From Hermetia illucens (Eukaryota; Arthropoda; Insecta; Diptera; Stratiomyidae), in the NCBI RefSeq assembly GCF_905115235.1, contig NC_051855.1, positions 12,018,388-12,082,387 on the forward strand: a DNA stretch of 64,000 nucleotides, written 5' to 3'. Positions 37,621 through 49,800 of this stretch are shown in pieces. A model generated the notes under the pieces. It did not search any database and had not been told where the DNA came from. It saw only the letters and a list, made by a program, of their open reading frames with translations. Position 1 is the stretch's first letter. Each line of letters opens with the position of its first letter. Made by a program: the position numbers and the translations under genes.

Positions 37621-38010
37621 CCCGAGAACTTCAGGCCTCATTCGGGTTAGCTCCAGCACGTGCTGTCCGGTTCTATATATTATTTCGCGCCGAAATTATT
37701 CGGTTCGTTTTTTTTCACTACTAGAAGCTCTCTCTACAGATTTGCTGCCTTTATATCTTCGTAAAAACCTCAAAGCAGCCACAACTATATCCATATTCTT
37801 TCCCCATCGCAGTCTTCCGCATTTTCACTGTTTAATAGTCACTCCTGCGAGTTACTTCACCTGCATTTTCTTTCAAATTTTGTTGTTGTGTTTGTTTTAA
37901 AATATTGTAAAAAAAATGAAGCTACATTGTTTGACTGTTTTCGAATCGGGGGAGCTCCAGTTTAACATTTATCTGGCCACCACACTATATAGCAGCCATT
38001 TGTGACCATG
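37621..38010. other. Spacer, nothing recognised
   Basis: AT-rich sequence without a supported gene, lying between the gag-like fossil and the LINE tail at 38011. Confidence 0.35.
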
Positions 38011-38160
38011 GTTTCATCGTCATCATCAACGGCGCAACAACTAGTATCCGGTCTATGTCTGCCTTAGTAAGGAACTCCAAGCATCCCCGTTTTGGGACGA
38101 GTTTCACCAATTCGATATCCCCAAAAAATGGGTGGCGTCCTGGTGTACGCTATTGCCTTA
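38011..38160 (-). repeat. LINE 3'-tail-like repeat, second copy
   Basis: Shares 'catcatcaacggcgcaacaa', 'tatccggtct' and 'aaggaactccaagcatcccc' with 2540-2640. Here the sequence continues into 'ccaattcgatatcccc' and 'tggcgtcctgg'. It is interpreted as the end of a degraded LINE on the minus strand. Confidence 0.45.
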
Positions 38161-40839
38161 TGCGAGGTAGCGTTCGCTAGGTCTCCTTGGACAATGGACG
38201 CACAAATGGTTTCTTCGATTCAAAGGTTCAGCTTTCGATAATTCTGGTAGCCCTAAAAAAGGAAGAAAGCATAGCGATTCATTTGCCGGGGAGCGTTTTC
38301 GCTGCTGGCCAAGATATTTCGTCGTCTCAGAGAGCTTGACTGAGTGGATACCTAATTGACTGTTCAATGACCAATAAACAGAACATGTCCCAATTGGGAT
38401 CAAAACGTTCCACAAGGGACATTTCATGTTTTACTGAAAAAAGGAATGTCAGAATGTGAATTTTCGATAAAATTCGCTCTAAAAAGAAAATTTCTTCCGA
38501 AAATCTGGCTGACCGGCATCGAAATTATATTTAGATTCTCGTGTACGTCCTCGTCCCCTCTGTCTTCTCCATATATTCAATGCCATTAAGGATACTAATG
38601 CTTTGTGGATGTTAATGCTGATTTCCAATTCGCCGTTTACCATAACCTATCAATTCACAACGATCGCCAATCAAAACACGTTGAATTGCACTCCGCCGTC
38701 TCCACAGAATTTCTGAAAGCAGAAAACCAGGAACCACATCCAATTCAATTTCAATGATCCTCCCCGAGCAACCTATTTTGTGTCCATCTGCCGCCCCCAA
38801 CCCCATTGTACATCGTTCAATCTGCATAACATTGGCAGCCCTGAGTAACATATGGGGGGCACATTGGTTACTTCATGCCACAATCGAACGAATCCATCAA
38901 TTCAACGGGAATTGAACGAATCAGAAAAATATACGTCGGTGAACACTGTCCTATCACACAAAAGTGTGTAGTGTGTAAATGTAGGAAAGCCAGAGGGAAA
39001 GAAAAAAAAAAACGAAAAGTAGTGGACGGGAACGCGAACTTTAGTGAAAGAAAAAAAAAATATGTGTAGCCAAACTTGAGCCCGATTCGATGATTTCAAA
39101 GCGACAGGAAAAATTTCAAGCGCGATCTTAATATTGTGATTGTGAATATCGTGTTTCGGTAGCGTCGCGCGACTTTCCCGATAAGTTTCTTTCCAATTTT
39201 TTTCTTGTATTGCCATCGAAATCGACAACATGTAATTTTTGTTTGTTAATTTGTGTAGAAAAAAAATATTGTGTGTGTCGTCGTCGACGTCGTCTTGGTC
39301 GCCGCCGTGTTGACTTTTTCCCTGTACGGGAACAACCCCAGGCAAACTTTATTTCAGTCGTCACAAAAAAGTGATTTTGTCTGTAGAGTTTACTCTGAAA
39401 TTTCTCCCAGTTCTTACTACATGAATTGTGAAAATGTTTCCCTGTGACGTTCGATAATGCATGATTATCCTTGTGCAAATGAACACGCGACCGCGGCAAT
39501 AAGCCTTTGTTGTGATGCGGCCCTAGTGGCTGCGAGTATCCTTTGGGCCCCGATTGGAACTTTTAGTGTACACATATCCGGCAGCACGCCGGAGGTTTCA
39601 ATTTGAGCCCGAGGAGATCCATTGGATGAACAGTTGTGCGTGTCGTTTCGTTATTTCTCAACAAGGGATCACAGTGATAAAACTACAAATGTGCCGTGTG
39701 TGTTGTGGTTGGAAGGGCATTGAAGATAATCTGTAAACTGTGATTTTCGTTCCTAAATTGGCGAAACTAATTGAAATCCCCACCAGCCCAACGGGGCTGT
39801 CCCTTATGTTTATCTCCTTTATTCTAGCCGCCCAGTCGGCGGAGTTCTTGGCACTTGTTCCTTCTAAGGAGACCCATCGAATGGTTCTTCCTCGAACCTT
39901 ATGTTTGTGTATAGAAAGTTTACGTGACTCCAAGCTAAATGGTTCAGAAGGAAGAATGCTCGTGAACTTCTAGAACGGCAAACTATTCGGAGACCGCTGG
40001 ATTCAATTACCGCATGTGATCCTTTAGCTGTCAACCATCTGCTCGTATTCCGCTTCCATTTCACTTTGTCTTCCTTTGTGCCCGAAAAGCTGGGAGCATT
40101 GCTAATTCAATTCTAATCTTTGTTGGCTCCCGAGCTCGTGGAAGAATCATCTTCCCTTGCCTCCTCGAAGTGGATTACGCATCTTTCCGCCTGGTCGTAT
40201 ACCTGCCATTGGACTATTTTGTTTTCAACAAATATCCCTCAGCGAAAAGGCTCCGTACGAGTTCCAAGTATCCAATTTTTCCAGATTTTTTCTATTGAGA
40301 TCCTACAATTTCTGTCTTAACCAAATAGAATAATTGTACGTGCAAAACTGTACAGCTTTTCCGAATTATACGCTGCGCGTGAGAGTTGCGTTTTGTAATT
40401 ATCCAACCCCACATTTCCCTTCATCCCGAGAATTCCCTTTCAAGATCTGATCAAAGTTAACTTTCACTAGGATCCAGCTGAAAATTAAAAACTATTAACA
40501 GACCCCGGAAACATCCTAAAATGTTTGAAAAACTGAAAATATTCATTCGCTACAATCAAGCAGCCATTGAGAAACTCAAGTGACAGTGTTACATTATTCG
40601 AATCGGTCGCGACTAAAGGGTGACGCGAAAATCAAAAAAAAAGTTGTGAAATTGAACTGGCGACCCTTCGGGGTGCAAAACAGACCTACAGAGGCTAATA
40701 GTGCGATCTACGATCTTCAGTATCAAAAGAAAAGGTGGTGGTGGGTAGCATTGTGTATTTTGAGTGTCTACTGTTGCCGTGTAAGCCACAGCATCAGTGG
40801 GAGAAGGACGCGTAACTGACTTGCGGCCTGCAAAACAAG
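38161..40839 (+). promoter_or_regulatory. Region upstream of lid, probable leader and promoter
   Basis: No coding domain was recognised. From about 38880 the sequence changes to A-runs and CpG-rich stretches ('gtcgtcgtcgacgtcgtc' near 39280, 'cgccgccgtg' near 39300), as is common in long leaders of regulatory genes. The stretch 39740-39970 is open on both strands without a known motif. The lid start codon at 40840 follows 'caaaacaag', an acceptable context. Leader exons could not be placed. Confidence 0.3.
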
Positions 40840-43800
40840 ATGGTTTCGAAAATTGAGAAGCAAACATTCGGTGATGTACTAAATACAGGATCTACGCAAA
40901 TAGGATCAGTGAGCGGTGGTAGCTTCGCCGGTAGCGATCAGAATTCCATAGTTCAGCCTCAAACAGCAGCTGCTACGTCCCCGAATAAAATTCCGCTCGG
41001 TGGAGGATCTGTCGTGGATTCGCCTTCACGAAATCGTGGGACATCCTCTCCCCCGCCGCCTGTACTCACTCCAGAAGTGACCAATAATCACGAAGATACA
41101 AAACGGGCATCTCCAGATCATTGTTCTGTTGCTCTCGGGACTGCAGTGACAATGCCAGGTTTTGGGCGGCGAGCTAGTGCTACGACCGCTTCAAATCCCA
41201 CAGGAACCGGAACCGGTAGTGCTGCAACAGTTCCGCTATCTGGAATGCAGGGATCAAATGATAATTTAACTACACAATTGTCTGGGCAAGCACATCAGCA
41301 ACAACAATCGATTCCTTCGCTGCAGCCGCCACCGCATTTGCCGCCTCAAAAGCCTGCAACGCATAGTTCGCCGACTGCATTTTCCAGTACGAAGAATGAA
41401 GAGTTTGTGTTTATAAGGCCTCCAGAATGTTTAATTTTCAAGCCAAATGAAGAAGAGTTCAAAAATCCACTCGCGTATATTAGCAAAATACGTTCCGTGG
41501 CCGAGAAGTATGGGATTTGCAAGATTCAACCACCAAAGGTGAGCAGTTATTTTTTTTTCCATTATTGAAAGTATTACGGTAAACATAAGAATAGGAGCTA
41601 GGACTCGCAGTGCTTCATGATCGTTTGTTTCATTTATTAATAATAATGTTAAGACCAATCCCTCTTCCAAGTGGGAATACAAAACAGAACACTCTTCATC
41701 AGTTCACAGTTTCCAGGATGTGACCAAATTTAGTTAAAAGCAAAAACCGCATACATTAATTCTATAACAGTACAAAATGTCGAAAAATCGTACAAAAAAA
41801 TTCCCCCAATTTTGTTAGTTAGAATGTCCTTATTTGTAAGGGGAGAAGTCTGTGCAGAAACACATATTCCATTTGTCAAAACCGGATATCATCCAGAAAA
41901 CCACAAGCTTCTGTGCCGTCAACAAATGCATTATAATGCAGAGAAAGGTGGAGTAATGGAGCGAAAACGCTTGCTACTTGATCCATCCTGAAATCTTGCA
42001 GGACCCCTCCCTCTTCTTCTTTTTTTTCAGCCTTTGTCCCGTTCACAAGCGTGGTCGGCTCCCCGTAAACATTTGGTTCCATTAAATGTCTGATGCAATC
42101 GGGAAGCTTTCAAATCCCCAACCAGCGTATCGAGCCACCGTTGTTTCGGCCGGTCTTTTGGTCGCTTACCATAGACCACGATGTGCTTAGACCAATCTTG
42201 GCGAGTAAATTCTCATTAGCGCGAATTACGTGACCTTATCATCAAAGACGCCTATTTCGAAATTTTTCCACGATCCGCACAAATTCATATCGATCGCGGA
42301 TATCCTCATATGATCCAAAGTCCAACGCAACATCTTCATCTCCATTATCGCATTGTCTTTTATAGTCGGCCAACATTCAGAACCATAGAACCAGGACGGC
42401 AACATCAGTTGTTGAATGCCACTTCATCCAGGTTGCAAGAAAGTAACGGGATCGGACGATAATTTCCTTCCCTTCCTGAATAACCCGATTAAATAATTCA
42501 CTGAGACACAGTGTTGGGTCCAAACTCTTCGCTTTCCAGAGCTCAGATGCGAAGTCCTCAGGTCCTGTTACTTTCCTCGATTTATTGCGTCCTAGACTTC
42601 TGCTTGTGCTTTATGTGGGTACCTCTCTCGTGGCCTTCATCCCACGATCTTCTTAAGACATGGATTGTTTTTGTGACCACAATCAGAGCTCCGCCGCAGC
42701 AAGCTACAACGATACCAGTCTATATCGATGGCTCAGCATTCATACTGGTGGATGCAAGACCTACCTAAATCTCTACCGAACTAAAGAGTACGGCACCCGC
42801 GTTGAAACGCAACATTACGTTGAGGCCGGAAGGTCTCTGTTCACTAAAACGCAACCATAACCCCCATGAAGCTCCCACTAGGGGGGTCAACAGCAAACAA
42901 CCGAGCTGAACGCACATACAACAGGAATCCGCCTGAAGTATGTGGGTCCAGGGGCTATCCCGGTTCCCATGGTACCAGTATACCCCTGGTAAGGTTTCGT
43001 GACCAATTTGCCACTTCAGATGAGTCCCCGTGCAGACTCGGGTCTGATCGCCCTGATTAGGCCTTTGGAGCATTCGCCCATTGCATCGCGGCCGGCAAAC
43101 CAAAGTGAGTACAGCGTCTCCCGGTGCCACCACTATGAAGGTTCTCCTCGGCCACTTGGTTTTGGTTTGGCCGATAGGGTTGTCGCCCCATTTTCCTCAC
43201 CGCCACCTCAGAGCACCAGTTGCGTTAACAGGTGGAATTGCTCCAAATGTCGGCAATCTTTGTGAAAGTGGAGGATGAACAAATTCTTCCCCTAAAATCT
43301 GTTCCAATTATTCCCGCCATCTATCCGTCGCGGCTCCACGAAAATGTACCCTGTCGCTTTTCCTACTTTCAATCCAGAGGGAAATTTTCTGATAGTCGCT
43401 GTATCATTAGATCGACTGTTGAATTCGAGCCAATCCCCTTGCAAACGCCAGATGTAGCTACGCCAAAGCGTTAAGAAAAGCAGGTATTTGGTGTTTGTAT
43501 TCAACTGATCAAGCTTGAAAATCGACGGCTATAGGTGTAAGCCTTAACTTTCGAATCTGATTTCTGAGAACTTGTGGTTGTTCTGATTTCCAGCATATTC
43601 CCATTTTGTCAGTTATAACTTTGGCCCAAATCCTGCTGCTGATAGTATTGACCCGAGATATTTAAATCGCTCAGTTCTGAGCAGGTTACTGCCATTGCCG
43701 GAAATGAGCGATTTAAATATCTCGAGTGAATGCTATCAGTCAATGGAGAACTGGGTTATGCACCTCACATAGGGAAACACAAAACCTTTTATACCTGAAG

Positions 43801-46800
43801 CTTCAAGCTTCCGGTTTCTCGACTTGTTTTAATAGAAGTGGCACCATTTTGTGTTGAGTTTAAGCAAGCAAGCATGCAAATTTTTCTCCACTGAATATGG
43901 CCATATGTCGGTGTTCCGCTGGCGGCTGTCGGGGGTCGAGTCTACGCGCACTACCTAGCAGCCGCGGGCCTGAGATGGCGAAGGCTTACGAGCTGTTCCA
44001 AGTCAAGGAGAATTTGGCCCGCTTATAACATAGCCCGATCACGAGAGCTCCTGTGCCAGACGCGTGCAAATGCATTCAAGATTACGGCAGTCTGCACGGG
44101 GCACTGGCCCATAGGGGATCATGCCGCTAGGCTCGGCATATCCTACAACTCGCATTGCCGAAGCTGCGAAGAAGGAAGGGAAACCCTCATGCACTTTCTC
44201 TGCGATTGTCCAGCTCTGGCGGACACTGGGTAAACCATTCTTTGGGGACCTCAGAGAGATTTCTAGCTGCAGGGTCGGAGAGCTGCTTTCCTTCGTGAAT
44301 GCTACGGGCTGGCTGGGGATCCGAGCCGGCTGGACTCTGCCTCCCTGCTCCCATAACAACAGTCACGATCTTAGGAGTTTGTGGCATCAAAACGGCGCAT
44401 CAAAGCGCTAATTGGGCTCCTCGGAGCGGCCACTGATACCTACCTTCTAGAGGACTCTTGAAGTAGATGACTTCTGGCGACTCATAACCTCTGTTAGAGG
44501 TTCCTCCTCCTTTATAACAACCCAGTCGTCCATGGGAATCCCGGGGTTGTGAAGGCACAGGAAATGTACGAGCTTGTCCTTCTCCATGCGGATCTTCGGC
44601 AACCAGATGCGAGCGACCGGTCTCCTGGGAATCTCGTCGTAAGGGATAATCTTGAGCTTAACGCCCTCCCAGGCGTCGCTGATCTTAGCGACACACGAGC
44701 CGAGAAAGTCCTTAGAGAACTGGTCCATGCAAGCTATTACGTGGAACCCACGGACCACCTGAGATGAATCAAAGTGGGGAGTGAGTCCCGGGTGTTTGTC
44801 TCCGGTCTCCACGAGATGTTCATAGACCATGCCCGACAGCCTAGCCTCAACACTGGTCCACACCTCCAGCGTTAATTTGCCGCTAGCAGGACTCCTGGCC
44901 ACGTCGCTGAAGGGCTTCGCAGTACGTGGCCCGCCGGCTGACGGTTGCTCTACAATTTCCTCCGTATGTTGCTTGGCGTCTGCGCTCTTGCCCACTCTGC
45001 TCCGCTTCTTATCTTGTTCCACTTGGTCTTGAGATCGGTTGCGTTTTAGAGCGATGGGCTTCGCCTTCTGCTCGTCAGCCCGGCGTTTACTGTTGTATTC
45101 ATCAACAATCGCCTGGTATTTAGCGAGGTCTTTTTCATCCCGCTCGTCGACAGTACCGGCCTCCTTATTCTTGGCAATTTTGCCGAGAATATGCATGGCC
45201 TTCTGGTACTGGCTGTTGAGCAGCACACCCGTGGACCTTCGCTTCTTAGCCGGTTTCCGGCGACCGACATTCTTGTCGGTTTTCGCTTTCGAGGGATCCC
45301 CCGACGCTGAGGGATTCGGGTCAGGAGTACTATGTCTGGTACTCGCTGCACCCAGCTTGACGGCAGTGGGTTCCAGGCTGGAAGCCACTAGTCCGTCTGA
45401 CGCCTCGCTCCGGGAGGTCCCTGCGGTTGGTTTCAGCACAACGGTGCTACGGCTGGCACCGAGTGTACTGCTCTCGACGGCCACTGTCTCCTGGCTGGAG
45501 GCCAGCAGCTCGTCCTCCGATGATGCGCCTGGCATCATCGCCTCCTCTTCTATCGTCGTTTTAGTTTTTCTGTTAATTGAGTCCATGTCTTGGTCCCACG
45601 GGTAGTCCGGGAAGAATGTCCACCCTGGCTGGCCCGGCCACCAGGGTAAGGGTCTTATTTGAAACTGAAGGTGCCCAAGGTATTCAGAGTTCGCATACTA
45701 AAGACCAAGCTCCCCATTGGCCACGCAGCCCTCGGCGTATGCTGTTCCACCTTGGCTTGGGGTCCTATTAGCACCTTCTCCGGTGCAGGGAGGATGATCC
45801 CCTAGTAAAGATTAGAAGTATGTTACCCTCTGCTGATAGAAGTTAACATCCTTCTAACAGTGGCCAGAAGTCATCCACCCTTCTAGCGTCGATGAAAGGC
45901 ATTGATAAGGTCTGCCTTCCTGGTACTCTGGGGGGCACATGAGAAGAGCCGTTCAACCATTGTCTTCGCCATTGGAATTTGCACATAATTGCCTTCTGCA
46001 TTTTTCGCATGTTGTGTGAACACTTGATGTATGTTCGCCACCTGTTCTTTTTTTCAGCCATTTGTTTTCTTTTTATTATTGCATAAACCCAAAGCCAGCC
46101 AGATCCAAAGCCACTTTATCGCCTGCCACGATGAATTGGTTGTTCATATTTGGGATATCAAACAGAATTTAAATGAAATAATTTGCTCGTAATCTTATCA
46201 ATGCTTTATCTTAATGGCGAGGAGATTGCGGCGAACTGTACGGAACCCATTCAGAGTAGTTGAGATCATCAGGAAGACTCACTGGTGAAGATGGTGCCAG
46301 AATCCTTACATGACTCCCGGTCAGTAGGCCCTTCAGCTCTTAACATGATCAAGATTCTCCCGCGGGGTAGCGCACATCTCCCCGTCCTCACAGTAGGACA
46401 AACTCAGTCCAACTGAAATCGATTATATTTCATTCTATCATAAAACTTGGCAGTGTTACCGCTCTTTTTCTAGAATTCTTATTTTGCTGAAATATTAGCA
46501 TAGTTCTCACACACTGCATTATTTGGCTATTACACCTATTGCGTCCTTAATCAGCATTAATCATCATCATACTATCGAGTGTTCGTCAGCTGTACGTACA
46601 TTGACTTTCCACATCACCTCTTGCAATCAGGGGAGACTAAAAGAAAAAAAAAACAGTGCGCTTGCCTGGGAAATCGTAACATTATCATCGCATTATTCCG
46701 TCTCTTCTTGCGTGTAATGCATTAGCTCCTCATCTCTGTTTTCATTGCTATGCGCAGAGTTGCATCCCTTGGCCATTACATGAATAAAGTCTGATGGTTT

Positions 46801-49800
46801 CTAACTTATTGTGTCTCTCTAATGAAAGCCCAAGTCCCCTTTACATTGCTTGGTTCACTGTTCATGTTCGGCCATTAAACGGCTGATCTGTGTCACGTTC
46901 ACGACGACAAGATATCTACTGTATGGACGTTGGGTGTGCTGAGTGAAACAAACGTTAGCAGCAGAGTGCGTCTTCAAGCGTACTGTTGAGTGTGCGATAG
47001 GCTGTCGTCTGGTTATGCATGCACTCTGAACACTCTGGATTGCAAAGCCGTTGAGCGGTTTTATTTTCCGGTCCTTGCGCTTTTTAGCAGCTGATCAAAA
47101 TCGATACCCGGTTCTCAGTTCCCTTTTGATTCGGTTCTCTGGGTTTCCTATTGTGTGACGGATAACAATATGATGCTGCCTATTTCCGTCTATGAATTTT
47201 GAAGAATGGATATGTATTTTGAAGGTTAAATGCTCAGCGGATTGTATGGTGGTGGGAGAGAAATTGTTCATTTCTAATTGTTTCTATTATGCTTTGTTAC
47301 ATTGAATCTCCAGCGGTGAAAATATCGCTATTTCTTAATATGTGACTTATCCACTGACACTTTCGCTTTCTGATCAATATCTGATTACCACCGATGACGT
47401 AGTTTCTTATTGGAAAATTATATTAAGTTAGAATATGCCGGTAACGCGTCGTTGACATTACCGTTGCCATCTTGTACAGGTTATGGAACAAATTCATAAC
47501 TAATTTGGAGGTTAATTTTTGAAGTAAAATAAACAGACTGGATTCAAAAAGGTAAACCATACGTTCTTGCCTATCGCTTTTATCAAGAGAAATCCATCTA
47601 AACAAGTCGGAATACTGGAAACTAAACCTCATGTATGGAGAGCCCCCCTTAAACCAAGTGAAAATGATGCCACCAGTATAATATAAAGGGATTTACAGAT
47701 CATTTCTCACCAAATTCCGTAACAATCGGTTTAGTCGCCGTTTCCGAATAAATCAGGTGTGACAGACAGATAGACATCGAATCGATTTTAATAAGGTTTT
47801 GTGTAAAACAACATGGAAGGAAGGGGCGAAATGGTTGAGAACATAATATATTTTTAACGAAAATAATGAGGAGGAACATAAATGATTGTAGAAAAGTGAA
47901 AGCAAATTGATTTGTATGGAAAATTACACATCCAAAATAAGTCTATGCGCGAATTATGTGACCATACGGTCGAAGAAGCCCCTCTCGAAATTTGTCCACG
48001 ATCGGTACAACCCTATATCGATTGCGAATATCCTCATTCTGGATGTTATCATAACGTGTTACGCCCCTCGTCCAATGTAACATCTTTGTCCCTATTACTG
48101 CGGGACGCTGAGCATTGTTTCTTTATAGTCGACCAACACTCAGAATCATTGAGGGCGACTTGAGACGTTCTTTGATACGTTGATCACAAAGAACGCTACT
48201 TGTTAAACGCCATTTTATTCAGGTTGCGCTGATATCATCGATCCTAAATATTTAAATCGCTCAGTTCAGATAATTGACAGTGATAGTGCCTGTTCCATTA
48301 GAATTGGTCGACGAAAATTTTGTTTTATTCAGGTTTAATTTTGAGACCGTGTTGCATGGTAGGTGGGTATCAGTAGCCACTCCGAGGAGCCCAATTACCC
48401 CTGTGGTGCGCCGTTTTGATACCACAAACTCCTAAGACCGTGAATGCTGTAATGAGAGCAAGGAGGCAAAGTTCAGCCGATTCAGATCTTCAGAGCCAGT
48501 CCGTAGCAATCACGAAGAAATCTTCCTGAGGTCCCCAAAGAGTGGTCTACCTAAGTCGATAGCCTGCCTCTAGCTAGAACTCGGCAATCGCAAAGGAAGT
48601 GCGTGACGCTTTCCCCTTTTTCTCTGCAGCTTCGCCAATGCGAATTGTAGGATATGCTAGGCCTCGCAGCATGGCCCCCATCAGGCCAGTGCCCCGTATA
48701 GACCGCCATAATCTTATATGCTTTTCCACGCGTCTAATACAAGAGCTCTCGTGATCGGGTTTTGTTATAAGCGGACCAAATCCTTCTTGACTTGGCACAA
48801 GTGGTGAGTCTTCGCCATCTGAGACCCCCAGCTGCTAAATAGTTCCAGTTGATTCCGCCCTTGACAGTCGTCAGCGGGACACCGACTGTACCCGCCGAAG
48901 GACTGCCATGAGCAGAGCTCCGCGTGGCCAATCCGTCAGCCCGCTCATTCTCCTCTATGTTCTTATGACCGGGAGCTCAGAGGAGGGTGACTTTGGGCGA
49001 GCCACCCAGACTGTTTAGCGCGTTTTTGCTTTGTCCTATCAACATGGAGAATGTTGTCGCTGCGTACAAAGCCTCTCGGTCAGAATGGCTATGTTACGCT
49101 TGGAGCTCGGATGATGCTGCAACCATCGAGGAGGGGCTTCCAGTAGTCGCTAGTACTTCCGCTTGAAACGCACTGGCTAAACCTGGGAGACCATAAGACT
49201 CAGATACACTGTGTGTTTTCGAGAAAAGACTGTGGCACCTATCCCAAAGAGATACACCTCCGGTGAATCTTGACAAGCCACGGCACAACCCTTTCCTGCT
49301 GTTTCTGTATCATGACTGCCATTTGGATCCGGAGATTTATATGCAGAGAAACTGTTTATAGTCCAGCCGATCTTATCCTCGGTAATTACCTTTGCGCACC
49401 GGGGAGATTGTTGTTGATAATTTCCTTCAGTCGATCCTCCTGAGGTCTCTCAAAGGTTTGGAGACGTCTGCGTCGAAACCTATACTGAAAAGTATCCAAC
49501 TATGATCTGAGAAGGATCGCTGATCAGACACTCACCCTAAGAATATCTTTGTCGGTTAGTAGGGTAATATTAAGGACCTCCTCCCAACCGCCACAGTTCT
49601 CCAAGCTGGGATCAGCACCCAGCTCTCGGCATTCCGACTTGCTTAGCCTACTGCAGTTTTCGTAGTTTCACGGGAATCGTTTTAGATGGTTTGTTTTACA
49701 ACTTGTTTAGGTCAGCATTGTATCGCATATCCCTTTCTGAGTGCTCCAGTAATGGACTAGTAATAGTCCTAGGATTAGTGGTTCGAAAACATTTGTTCCT

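Noticed and set aside
39128-39499. 123-codon minus-strand frame near the lid leader
   Set aside because: Driven by CG/TC-rich repeats; basic low-complexity product with no homology visible.
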